Origin: Candidatus Falkowbacteria bacterium RIFCSPLOWO2_02_FULL_45_15
Lineage (GTDB): Bacteria > Patescibacteriota > Patescibacteriia > Patescibacteriales > XYC2-FULL-47-12
Direction of reading: 5' to 3'
Assembly (NCBI GenBank): GCA_001777995.1
Contig: MFFV01000033.1
Span: 6,019 to 17,400 of the forward strand
DNA: 11,382 nucleotides
Below the pieces are notes generated by a model that made no database searches, had not been told where the DNA came from, and was given only the letters and a program-made list of their open reading frames with translations. The translations under genes were made by a program, and so were the position numbers. Below, piece by piece: positions 5,445 to 11,382 of this stretch; positions within the stretch are counted from its first letter, which is position 1; every line of letters starts with the position of its first letter.

Positions 5445-5472
5445 GTTATGTGTTATGTGTTATGTGTTACCT
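5445..5472. repeat. Heptamer repeat array (NNRTAAC family), copy 2
   Basis: GTTATGT occurs three times in tandem, followed by GTTACCT. On the minus strand this gives AGGTAAC and ACATAAC words. The VanZ stop codon (5460-5462) is a TAA from this array. The array runs directly into the GC-rich palindrome at 5470-5490. Confidence 0.88.
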
Positions 5473-5873
5473 GCCTGTCGGCGAGGCAGGGATTTTTTAA
5501 ACTTCTTTTTACTAAAAATAAAGTAAATCATTGCTCCAAACATTCCCCCGACCACGTCAAACGCCAAATCCCAATAACTCACTTCCCTGCCCGCGATAAA
5601 CCCTTGATGGTACTCGTCCGTAATGCCGTAAGCAAAACAAAACAGGACAGCGAGATAAAATATCTGTCCCCGATTTAGCCGCCATTCGGCTAATAAGGAA
5701 ACGACTAAAAAACCAAGCGCGCCGAACAGCAAAGCGTGCATATCTTTGTCAAAAACATAATCAAACCAGCTCGGCTGATAGGTTGGTTCGGGTTCGGGCA
5801 AAGCGAGCTGTGAAGTAATAAAAATCAGCGCGAGCCAAGCGACGACGGCTAAAAATTTTGCGAACTTTAACAT
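5460..5873 (-). CDS. VanZ-like family membrane protein
   Basis: This 137-residue membrane protein carries the VanZ-like signature DKDMHALLFGALGF (42-55) and YGITDEYHQGFIAGR (82-96) followed by SYWDLAFDVVGG (99-110). Hydrophobic segments lie at about 5-24, 46-62, 70-85 and 103-121. VanZ itself gives low-level teicoplanin resistance; in most bacteria the small VanZ-like proteins have no proven role but are linked to the cell envelope. The C-terminal SLPRRQAGNT is encoded by a palindrome (5470-5490) and the start of a heptamer array, so the original protein probably ended near KKKFKKS. It is the last gene of the leftward envelope block, 172 nt after the second glycosyltransferase, and converges on the cysteine-rich gene. 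No Shine-Dalgarno is seen. Confidence 0.9.
   Translation of the reverse strand: MLKFAKFLAVVAWLALIFITSQLALPEPEPTYQPSWFDYVFDKDMHALLFGALGFLVVSLLAEWRLNRGQIFYLAVLFCFAYGITDEYHQGFIAGREVSYWDLAFDVVGGMFGAMIYFIFSKKKFKKSLPRRQAGNT
5470..5490. repeat. GC-rich palindrome forming the end of the VanZ-like gene
   Basis: CCTGCCT (5470-5476) pairs perfectly with AGGCAGG (5484-5490) around GTCGGCG. It encodes LPRRQAG of the VanZ-like tail. Its composition differs sharply from the surrounding A/T-rich DNA. Confidence 0.8.
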
Positions 5874-5876
5874 AGA

Positions 5877-6041
5877 TATAATGCAAATCTACAAATGTAT
5901 TCAAATGCTACAAAAAAATAATTTGCGTGTCTCTAGTAAATTATTGGACTACGGATAAATAAAAAAGTTATTTAATTATTCAAGATACGCAAATAGAAAT
6001 TTCGCGGCATTTGCATACTAATTTGAGGTATTCGCATTATA
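5877..6041. repeat. 165-bp intergenic inverted-repeat element
   Basis: The ends are TATAATGCAAAT (5877-5888) and, inverted, TATAATGCGAAT (6030-6041). CAAAT words recur next to the left end. An inner inverted pair with one mismatch, ATTTGCGTGTCT on the plus strand (about 5922-5933), faces AGATACGCAAAT (about 5985-5996). The centre is A/T-rich and holds no gene; the longest frame is a 14-codon one. Structure resembles a small non-autonomous element, but no target-site duplication is obvious. Confidence 0.6.
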
Positions 6042-6045
6042 ATGG

Positions 6046-7098
6046 CTACCACCAAATAAAAAATCTCGCTATATTCCAATACAGGCTGAACAATGGGTTA
6101 ACAATATATTGCAGCACCGGATTCATTATCTCCTGATATTCAATCCTGCCGGACATCTGGCGGACGATTTCTCTCTCGGACAGGCGGCGGAATTTTTTCA
6201 CTTGCCGGCGCACCTTGCTTACGTGTCGCCAAGTGGACGGCCGCAACCAGTACCAATAAATTTTGATCTTTATCAATAATAATCCTTTAGCCAAAGCGTA
6301 AATTAACAGGCCGAACTCCATCGCGATTAAAGCGGGCAAAAGCAAAATAATCGTTGGCAGTTTGTAAAAAGAAAAAATCGCCAGATAGCGATTGCGCTCA
6401 AGGTAATACAGCATGCGCACCGAACGGCTGAATTCGTATTTATGATAGACAACTGAATGCGGCGCGAACGCGATTTTGTAGCCGGCGAGTTTAGCCCGCC
6501 AGCCAAGCTCCAAATCATCGTGGTACATATAGTACTCGCGGTCGTAATTGCCGATTTTATCCATTACTTCTTTTTTTATAATCAAAGAGCAGCCGGAAGC
6601 GTAGCCATTTATTTCTTTAATATCATCGTATTGCCCCCCGTCAACTTCGCCGTAGCCGCGCGTATAACCAAATCCTAAAAAGTGAATTATGTTGCCGACG
6701 CTGTTTATTTTATTGTCTTGGCCGTAGAGCAATATTTTGGATTGGGCGATTCCTATTCCTTCAACTTGCGTCATCTTAACCAGTTCTTCCAGCCAATGGC
6801 TGTCAAAAACCACGTCCATATTGGCAATGACAAAATACTCGCTGCCGTCTTTAAGCGCTTGGGCAACGCCAACGGCATTAGCCGCCGCGTAATTTCCGTC
6901 CGCGCGCGGAATGATAACCGCCTCCGGCGCCTGTTGCTTTAAATAATTAACTGACTGCTCACTGGAACAATTATCAATAAGATAAAGCTGCCATAACCAA
7001 TCAGGACACTCCTGTGCCCTTAAACTAGCGATACAATCGGCTAAAAACTTTTCCGCGTAGCCGGTGTAATTAACGATGATAATAGCGATTTGCCGCAT
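6046..7098 (-). CDS. GT2 family glycosyltransferase (rhamnosyltransferase-like)
   Basis: This 350-residue enzyme has a GT-A fold and should move a sugar from a nucleotide donor onto a cell-surface glycan on the cytoplasmic face. Key motifs are IIIVNYTG (6-13), IDNCSSE (41-47), NMDV (93-96, the DxD-like metal site in a variant form), ASGCSLIIKKEV (167-178) and HDDLELGWRAKLAGYKIAFAP (193-213, the ED-type acceptor and base region). Hydrophobic stretches at about 248-278 suggest membrane association, and the C-terminal region is basic. This layout is typical of the rhamnosyl/N-acetylglucosaminyl GT2 group. It starts 3 nt after the DUF2304 gene, so the two are likely translated together. The exact sugar and acceptor cannot be told from sequence. 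No Shine-Dalgarno is seen. Confidence 0.92.
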   Translation of the reverse strand: MRQIAIIIVNYTGYAEKFLADCIASLRAQECPDWLWQLYLIDNCSSEQSVNYLKQQAPEAVIIPRADGNYAAANAVGVAQALKDGSEYFVIANMDVVFDSHWLEELVKMTQVEGIGIAQSKILLYGQDNKINSVGNIIHFLGFGYTRGYGEVDGGQYDDIKEINGYASGCSLIIKKEVMDKIGNYDREYYMYHDDLELGWRAKLAGYKIAFAPHSVVYHKYEFSRSVRMLYYLERNRYLAIFSFYKLPTIILLLPALIAMEFGLLIYALAKGLLLIKIKIYWYWLRPSTWRHVSKVRRQVKKFRRLSEREIVRQMSGRIEYQEIMNPVLQYIVNPLFSLYWNIARFFIWW

Positions 7099-7101
7099 AA
7101 T

Positions 7102-7443
7102 TTATTTTTTGTCTGCTGGCTTATCTCCTAAAGCAATTTTTTTTACTATCTTTGTTATCTCCCCTTCCATTTTTGCCAGCTGAAGGCGCAAGCGGAAGAT
7201 AAAATAAAACAGCACGGCTACCGACAGGTACAGCAAAAAATTTATGCCGGAAGCGGAAAAACCGAGTTGCGCCAAGGAACGGTCAATCTGTTTAAGCAGC
7301 GCGACCGCCGCGCCGGCGATTAACCAAAAAGCAAGCCAAAAATTAAATTCAGCCGCGTTCAGCTGATTTTTTCTTTTTTGCGACAAAACGCGCGCGAGAA
7401 AAAAAATAATGATTGCCAAACCGATGATTTGTTGAAGAGACAT
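7102..7443 (-). CDS. DUF2304 family small membrane protein
   Basis: This 113-residue protein has three hydrophobic segments (about 5-20, 36-52 and 67-85), a short basic loop (SQKRKNQ) after the first, and a charged helical tail (KMEGEITKIVKKIALGDKPADKK). Size, topology and the residues EFNFWLAFWL fit DUF2304. Such genes commonly sit beside a polyprenyl-phosphate glycosyltransferase, and here one lies 10 nt upstream. It probably partners that enzyme at the membrane, for example by helping anchor it or handling the lipid-linked sugar; this is inferred from gene pairing. It is 3 nt before the second GT2 gene, so the three genes look like one operon. Confidence 0.82.
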   Translation of the reverse strand: MSLQQIIGLAIIIFFLARVLSQKRKNQLNAAEFNFWLAFWLIAGAAVALLKQIDRSLAQLGFSASGINFLLYLSVAVLFYFIFRLRLQLAKMEGEITKIVKKIALGDKPADKK

Positions 7444-7453
7444 AGATTAAAAA

Positions 7454-8137
7454 TTATTTCGTAAATATTCCTAAAAAAAATTCCTCTAAAATTTTAACCC
7501 CGCCGGAAAAATGTTGGCCAAAGCTATGGTAAACAACAGTAATAGGCACCTCCCGCACGCGCAAATTATTTTTAACCGCTAACCGCATAATTTCGGAACA
7601 ATGCGCCATTTTGTCTTGCTGCCAGTTTAGTTTGACTGCCGCTTCTTTAGAAAAAGCGCGGCAGCCGGTCTGGGGGTCGGATAAACTCACGCCCAAAAAA
7701 ATTTTATTAATCAGCCGCGCCAGTCCTAAAATAACGTGCTTTTTAAACCAAGGAATGTTTGATTTTTTTCCGCCCGGAGCGGATAAAAAGCGGGAACCAA
7801 AAACGACTTGCGCTTCTCCCGCCGTCAGAGGAGCGATGACGGCCGGTATGTCGGCGGCTGAAAATTGGCCGTCCGCGTCAAAATGAACGACTACTTCCGC
7901 CCCTGCCATTATGGCATATTCAGTGCCGGTTTTCAAAGCCGCGCCCTGCCCGCGGTTAACCAGATGGCGCAAAACAACCGCGCCGGCCGTCTCGGCTAAT
8001 TCCGCCGTCCGATCGCTTGAGCCATCGTCAACTACTACCATCTGCCATTCTTTGCTTGCCGCCCTAATATCTTTAATTACCGAGGTAATAGCGGCTGATT
8101 CGTTATAGGCCGGAATAATAATAAATACTTTATCCAT
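7454..8137 (-). CDS. GT2 glycosyltransferase, dolichyl/polyprenyl-phosphate sugar synthase type
   Basis: This 227-residue enzyme resembles dolichyl-phosphate mannose synthases and bacterial polyprenyl-phosphate glycosyltransferases, which load a sugar from a nucleotide donor onto a lipid phosphate at the inner membrane face. Motifs in order are IIIPAYNES (6-14), VVVDDGSSDRT (34-44), NRGQGAALKTG (61-71), HFDADGQF (85-92, the metal-binding DxD), VFGSRF (112-117) and SDPQTGCRAFSK (153-164). EVPITVVYH (196-204) matches the end of the catalytic domain. The enzyme lacks C-terminal membrane helices, which fits its pairing with the DUF2304 membrane protein 10 nt downstream. It lies 85 nt after the sugar kinase, across a palindrome. 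The sugar is not predictable. No Shine-Dalgarno is seen. Confidence 0.93.
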   Translation of the reverse strand: MDKVFIIIPAYNESAAITSVIKDIRAASKEWQMVVVDDGSSDRTAELAETAGAVVLRHLVNRGQGAALKTGTEYAIMAGAEVVVHFDADGQFSAADIPAVIAPLTAGEAQVVFGSRFLSAPGGKKSNIPWFKKHVILGLARLINKIFLGVSLSDPQTGCRAFSKEAAVKLNWQQDKMAHCSEIMRLAVKNNLRVREVPITVVYHSFGQHFSGGVKILEEFFLGIFTK

Positions 8138-8149
8138 AATTAAAATTTA

Positions 8150-8177
8150 AGCCCTCACGCTGTTCGCGTCAAGGGCT
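8150..8177. repeat. Palindrome between the kinase and glycosyltransferase genes
   Basis: AGCCCT (8150-8155) pairs with AGGGCT (8172-8177), and ACGC (8157-8160) with GCGT (8166-8169), around TGTTC. On the minus strand it is followed by TTAAATTTTAATT, a weak T-rich tract, so it might attenuate transcription between the genes. One minus-strand frame across it reads VTKLRVALDANSVRA and then TAA, without belonging to any gene here. Confidence 0.6.
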
Positions 8178-8222
8178 ACTCTTAATTTCGTGACGATAGC
8201 AATTTTAAGCCGCTGGCATAAA

Positions 8223-9224
8223 TTATAGCAACTTTTTTATCTCTTCTCTCCTTAATAAGCCGGCTTGCGCGCCTGGCTGGGCGATAACGGCGGCCGTATT
8301 GCGCATTCCTAAATCCATCGCTTGGCCGATGTGGCCGTTGAAAAATTTTAAACCGCAGACGAAAGAAGAGCCGAAAGCGTCCCCCACGCCGGTAGTGTTT
8401 ACCCGCTTGCCTTCTTTGCGGATGTTAGCGTGGAAAAATTTATAACCGTCGTAAGCGTCCGCCCCTTGTTTGCCGCGCGTAATAACCGCCGTCCCCGGAC
8501 CGTAGCTCTTGATCACGGTTAACAAGTTATGGATGTTATTTAAAAATTTGGCGTTCTGTTGCCGCCGGCGCATTACCTTTTGATCCGCAACGACTAATTC
8601 GGTGGCTTCGTCTTCGTTGACGTCAAACACCGCGACTTTGGCTAAATTATTGCGGATGAAACTTTGGCCTTCGCTTAATTGAATGTTGCCCGGATTCCAA
8701 GCGATTTTAAACCGCCGGTCATACTTAAAAATAGTTTTTAAAGTTGCCCGCCATTGTCCGCTCAACGATGTAACATAGAGCCATTCGCTTTGAAGGTCGT
8801 CTAACAGGCCGGCCGGCACGGTCAGCTTGGCGTTCGCCGCCCGCGAAGAAAAAATGACGTGTTCGTCGCCGGGGCCGACCAAAAGAAAAGAAAAGCCGCT
8901 GGTTTCGCCTTTGATTGTTTGCACCAAACTGGTGTCCACTCCTTCGGCTTGCAAATTAGCCACTATCTTTTTTCCCCGCTCGTCATCGCCGACGGCGCAA
9001 AGGCAAGCGGATTTTAATCCTAATCTGGCCGCCGCCACCGCCGCGTTAGCGGCGCCGCCGCCAAAGGTCGTGTGCGTTGATTTTACCTTTATTTTAGCGC
9101 CATATTCAAAAGCCAACAGTCTTTGGCGCAGCACGTCCTGTTTATTGTCTATCAAAATTCCTTCGGCGGTATGAAAAGTAACGTCTTCTACCGCCCCGCC
9201 GATGGTTACAATGTCATACTTCAT
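8223..9224 (-). CDS. PfkB family carbohydrate kinase (ribokinase-like)
   Basis: This 333-residue kinase transfers phosphate from ATP to a sugar or nucleoside. The family's first signature appears as GGGAANAAVAAARLG (55-69) and the second as NTTGVGDAFGSSF (276-288), with D282 as the catalytic base and N276 in place of the usual Asp of DTxGAGD. AVITRGKQGADAY (246-258) and the N-terminal DIVTIGGAVEDV (4-15) also fit. Length is typical. It starts 3 nt after the ftsX stop and is probably translated with it, although no functional link between FtsEX and this kinase is known to me. The substrate (ribose, fructose-phosphate, adenosine or another) cannot be decided. No Shine-Dalgarno is seen. Confidence 0.93.
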   Translation of the reverse strand: MKYDIVTIGGAVEDVTFHTAEGILIDNKQDVLRQRLLAFEYGAKIKVKSTHTTFGGGAANAAVAAARLGLKSACLCAVGDDERGKKIVANLQAEGVDTSLVQTIKGETSGFSFLLVGPGDEHVIFSSRAANAKLTVPAGLLDDLQSEWLYVTSLSGQWRATLKTIFKYDRRFKIAWNPGNIQLSEGQSFIRNNLAKVAVFDVNEDEATELVVADQKVMRRRQQNAKFLNNIHNLLTVIKSYGPGTAVITRGKQGADAYDGYKFFHANIRKEGKRVNTTGVGDAFGSSFVCGLKFFNGHIGQAMDLGMRNTAAVIAQPGAQAGLLRREEIKKLL

Positions 9225-9227
9225 AAA

Positions 9228-10145
9228 TTACACTTTAACGTATTTGCCCACCGCGATGGAGCTCGCGATAATATTGATTAAACTCGCGCCCAAAAATTCA
9301 ACGCCGAAAATAATGATAAAATGGCCGTTAAAATAACCGACTAAATCAACGCTCGCGGTATTCAGAAAGCTGCCGAGATACGGCTGCAACAAATGGATAA
9401 AAGGATAAAAAATAGCTATCACCGCGATCACCCCCAAGAATGAATACAAGATAGCTTCTGCCAAAAAAGGGGCGCGGATAAACCAATTGCTCGCGCCCAC
9501 GAGCTTCATCACGCCGATTTCTTTGCGGTGCGTGTAAATGGCGATGCGCACGGCGTTAAAAACGACTAAAACGGTAACGGCGATAAAAATAAAACTAACG
9601 AGCAGCATAATTTGGCGCGTCCGAGCGGTGATGGTATTCATGCTCTGCAGTAAATTTCTGTGGTCGTCAAAATTTTTGCTTTCAATGACGGTGTGTTTGC
9701 TTAATTTATCCAAAGAATTAATGACGGTTTCGTAATCAGCCAATTCTTTTGCCTGCACGACCAAACTGGGGTTAAGCGGATTTTTGCCGACTTCCCGCAA
9801 CGCTTCCTGTAACGATTGATTGTCGCGATTTTTAGATTGGAACGACTCCAGCGCCTGCGCTTTAGAAACATAGCTTACTTCAACCACGCCGGCGACAGAC
9901 TCTAATTCCCGTTTCAACGCGCTGATGTCCTCTTCGGCCGCGTCCGCGTTTAAATACAGCGACAAATCAATTTTTTCTTCCACGGACTTAATCGCCTGCT
10001 GGCTGATGTAGTCAACCACCACTAAAAAATTAACCGAAAACAGCGATAAAACCAAAATCGTCACCGTCACGAGCGATACCCAAAAGTTGCGGCCGAAATC
10101 CTGCAAAGCGAATTTTAAAACGCGGGCGATAGAAAGTAAAATCAT
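9228..10145 (-). CDS. ftsX: Cell division protein FtsX
   Basis: FtsX is the membrane partner of the FtsE ATPase; together they pass an ATP-driven signal across the membrane to peptidoglycan hydrolases at the division site. The 305-residue protein has the expected plan: TM1 at about 22-44, an extracellular domain at about 45-175 including VSYVSKAQALESF (90-102), then TM2 at about 180-200, TM3 at about 228-250 and TM4 at about 275-298. The cytoplasmic FtsX/MacB-type motif RKEIGVMKLVGASNWFIRAPF (207-227) follows TM2. Length is typical. It lies downstream of ftsE with a 106-nt spacer filled by a repeat element, and 3 nt before the kinase gene. No Shine-Dalgarno is seen. Confidence 0.96.
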   Translation of the reverse strand: MILLSIARVLKFALQDFGRNFWVSLVTVTILVLSLFSVNFLVVVDYISQQAIKSVEEKIDLSLYLNADAAEEDISALKRELESVAGVVEVSYVSKAQALESFQSKNRDNQSLQEALREVGKNPLNPSLVVQAKELADYETVINSLDKLSKHTVIESKNFDDHRNLLQSMNTITARTRQIMLLVSFIFIAVTVLVVFNAVRIAIYTHRKEIGVMKLVGASNWFIRAPFLAEAILYSFLGVIAVIAIFYPFIHLLQPYLGSFLNTASVDLVGYFNGHFIIIFGVEFLGASLINIIASSIAVGKYVKV

Positions 10146-10150
10146 AAATA

Positions 10151-10254
10151 TTATGCTAATATACGAATAAATGCCAATCTGCTAATTGCGAATACCGCAA
10201 ATACTTATTTATTCGCGATTCGCTATATTAGCATTTATTAGCGGATTAGCATCA
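10151..10254. repeat. ~100-bp GCTAAT/GCGAAT palindromic element, copy 2
   Basis: This is the inverted copy of 2884-2984, read best on the minus strand: it starts TGATGCTAATCC at 10254 and ends TTAGCATAA at 10151. It fills the ftsE-ftsX spacer. The TGA stop of ftsE (10252-10254) is formed by its first three bases. Confidence 0.88.
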
Positions 10255-10932
10255 CAATATGTATTTTCCGATCTTTTGGTCGCTGATCACCCGTCCGGCG
10301 TCAATCGTGACTACGCGCCGGCGCAGGGAATTCACGATTTCTTTGTTATGCGTTACCAAAATCACGGTGGTGCCGAACTTATTTATTTTTTCCAGTAAAT
10401 TAATAATATCCGCCGCGTTGATGGAATCCAGGTTTCCCGTCGGCTCGTCCGCGAGCAGTATTTTGGGGTGATGGACTAAAGCGCGGGCGATCACCGCGCG
10501 CTGCTGCTCGCCGCCGGAAACTTCATTCGGGTAGCGCCAAATCTTTTTCTCCAAGCCCACCAGCTTAAGCACCTGCGGCACGACCAGGTTAATTTTTGAG
10601 GGGATGTGGCCGCAAACCTGCATCGCAAACGCCACGTTCTCAAAGAGAGTTTTCGCCGGCAATAATTTAAAATCCTGAAAAATAACTCCTATTTGGCGGC
10701 GCAAATAAGGAATTTCACGCGGGCGGACATTAGTAATGTCCCAGTCGCCCACTAAAATTTTTCCTTTGGTCGCCTTTTCTTCCCCAATTAAAAGTTTCAC
10801 CATCGTAGTTTTACCCGTGCCGGATTGGCCGACAACGGAAAGAAATTCTCCCGGCTTAATTTCTAAACTGAAGTTATCCAAAGCATTGGTATTGGGAGGA
10901 TAAAATTTAGTAACGTTTTCAAATGTTATCAT
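10252..10932 (-). CDS. ftsE: Cell division ATP-binding protein FtsE
   Basis: This 226-residue ABC ATPase binds FtsX at the cytoplasmic face and drives its signalling to peptidoglycan hydrolases. All ABC motifs are present: Walker A GQSGTGKTT (35-43), Q-loop IFQDFKLLP (84-92), signature VSGGEQQR (138-145), Walker B ILLADEP (158-164), D-loop NLDS (167-170) and the H-loop VTHNKE (193-198). The start MITFENVTKFYPPNTNALDN is typical for FtsE. The stop codon lies at the edge of a repeat element. Upstream, 54 nt away, ends the S11 carboxypeptidase gene, a sensible neighbour since FtsEX controls peptidoglycan cutting. No Shine-Dalgarno is seen. Confidence 0.97.
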   Translation of the reverse strand: MITFENVTKFYPPNTNALDNFSLEIKPGEFLSVVGQSGTGKTTMVKLLIGEEKATKGKILVGDWDITNVRPREIPYLRRQIGVIFQDFKLLPAKTLFENVAFAMQVCGHIPSKINLVVPQVLKLVGLEKKIWRYPNEVSGGEQQRAVIARALVHHPKILLADEPTGNLDSINAADIINLLEKINKFGTTVILVTHNKEIVNSLRRRVVTIDAGRVISDQKIGKYIL

Positions 10933-10941
10933 AAAGCATGC

Positions 10942-11009
10942 GACAGGTAACGCATAACATTAAACGTCTTTTATGTCTGTTATGTGTTATCTGTTATGTG
11001 TTATCTGTC
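10942..11009. repeat. Heptamer repeat array (NNRTAAC family), copy 3, with inverted arm
   Basis: GTTATGT and GTTATCT alternate twice each without a gap (10979-11006). Facing them, GACAGGTAACGCATAAC (10942-10958) matches the reverse complement of 10993-11009 at 15 of 17 bases, so the spacer RNA could form a hairpin. The end of the carboxypeptidase gene (QITHNR and its TAA stop) lies in this array. Confidence 0.87.
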
Positions 11010-11382
11010 TGATCCCGTATTTTAATAAATCCTCCATTTCGATAAAACTTTGCTCCCGCTCCGGCGCGCCAAAGATGATTCCGGTCAATTCCCGCTCCCC
11101 TATTTTAACTTTGGTCATCAAGCAATAGCCCGCCTCGTCCAAAAATCCGGTTTTACCGCCCGTGACGTAAAAATCGCCGCCGATCAGCTTATTGGTATTG
11201 CGCGCCGTAACCTTTTTTTTATCGCGCCAGGTAGTAAATTTATATTCGGGCAAAGTGGTGGCCGCTAATAATTTCGGCTCGCGGAAAGCCGCTTTAGTCA
11301 TTATAGCATAATCTAAAACCGTTGACACATTAAGCGGGGATAACCCCGTCGGCTCAACAAAAACGGTGCTCGTCGCGCCCCA
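10987..11382 (-). CDS. D-alanyl-D-alanine carboxypeptidase (peptidase S11), 3' part only
   Basis: The frame is open to the right edge, so the N-terminal part, including the SxxK and SxN catalytic motifs, lies outside. The visible 131 residues are the end of a penicillin-binding S11 peptidase, which trims the terminal D-Ala of peptidoglycan stem peptides outside the membrane. Family features are FVEPTGLSPLN (8-18), the NTNKLIG stretch (62-68) and the third catalytic motif KTG (77-79, within VTGGKTGFLDEAGYCLMT), followed by GIIFGAPEREQSF. An internal GTG at 11328 is not the real start, since the homology continues upstream of it. There is no long C-terminal domain. The last residues (QITHNR) come from a heptamer repeat. 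It is upstream of ftsE in the same direction. Confidence 0.9.
   Translation of the reverse strand, partial: WGATSTVFVEPTGLSPLNVSTVLDYAIMTKAAFREPKLLAATTLPEYKFTTWRDKKKVTARNTNKLIGGDFYVTGGKTGFLDEAGYCLMTKVKIGERELTGIIFGAPEREQSFIEMEDLLKYGIRQITHNR

Noticed and set aside
5470..5490. The GC-rich palindrome as a terminator for the VanZ-like gene
   Set aside because: It lies inside the reading frame, and no T-run follows on the minus strand.
8222..8227. TATAAT on the minus strand as a promoter for the glycosyltransferase operon
   Set aside because: No -35-like hexamer lies 16-18 nt upstream, and the hexamer overlaps the kinase stop codon; a single -10 match in A/T-rich DNA is weak.
10979..11006. Heptamer and word arrays as a CRISPR array
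   Set aside because: Units are 7-9 bases and directly adjacent, with no 25-40 bp repeats, no unique spacers and no cas genes.

Overview
This window looks like part of the chromosome of a Candidate Phyla Radiation (Patescibacteria) bacterium, probably on the Parcubacteria side. That is an inference from content: short genes, PilT, FtsEX, a VanZ-like protein, a DUF2304/glycosyltransferase pair, several small unrecognised proteins, near-absence of Shine-Dalgarno sequences, and spacers full of short repeated words and palindromes. TGA is used as a stop, so the code is the standard bacterial one. No rRNA, tRNA, CRISPR array or transposase gene is visible.

Layout. All recognised genes but one lie on the minus strand, so they read from right to left. 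From the right edge: a D-Ala-D-Ala carboxypeptidase (S11) that runs off the window, ftsE, ftsX, a PfkB-family sugar kinase 3 nt after ftsX, a polyprenyl-phosphate-type GT2 glycosyltransferase, a DUF2304 membrane protein, a second GT2 glycosyltransferase, and a VanZ-like membrane protein. Together these form a cell-envelope block: peptidoglycan trimming and its control, plus glycan assembly. In the middle, the only plus-strand gene encodes an unrecognised cysteine-rich protein with its own promoter, a ~200-nt hairpin-rich leader, a real Shine-Dalgarno and an intrinsic terminator. To its left, back on the minus strand, are pilT, two small unrecognised proteins, a 27-codon stump of dtd (D-aminoacyl-tRNA deacylase), a DUF84/YjjX-type NTPase, a slipin (SPFH) protein and a small membrane-anchored protein.

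Most noteworthy. (1) dtd is cut after about 23 recognisable codons, exactly where a DUF84 gene begins that is bracketed by a near-perfect 21-bp inverted repeat, which suggests a cassette-like replacement. (2) The spacers hold at least three families of short-word repeats: NNRTAAC heptamers at three gene ends, a ~100-bp GCTAAT/GCGAAT element present twice, and AAAGT nonamers. Several genes take their last codons and stop codon from these repeats. (3) GC-rich palindromes sit inside or at the end of reading frames (the 123-aa protein; VanZ), recalling the coding palindromic elements of Rickettsia. (4) The cysteine-rich gene has a leader tiled with hairpins and a perfect palindrome at its predicted start site.
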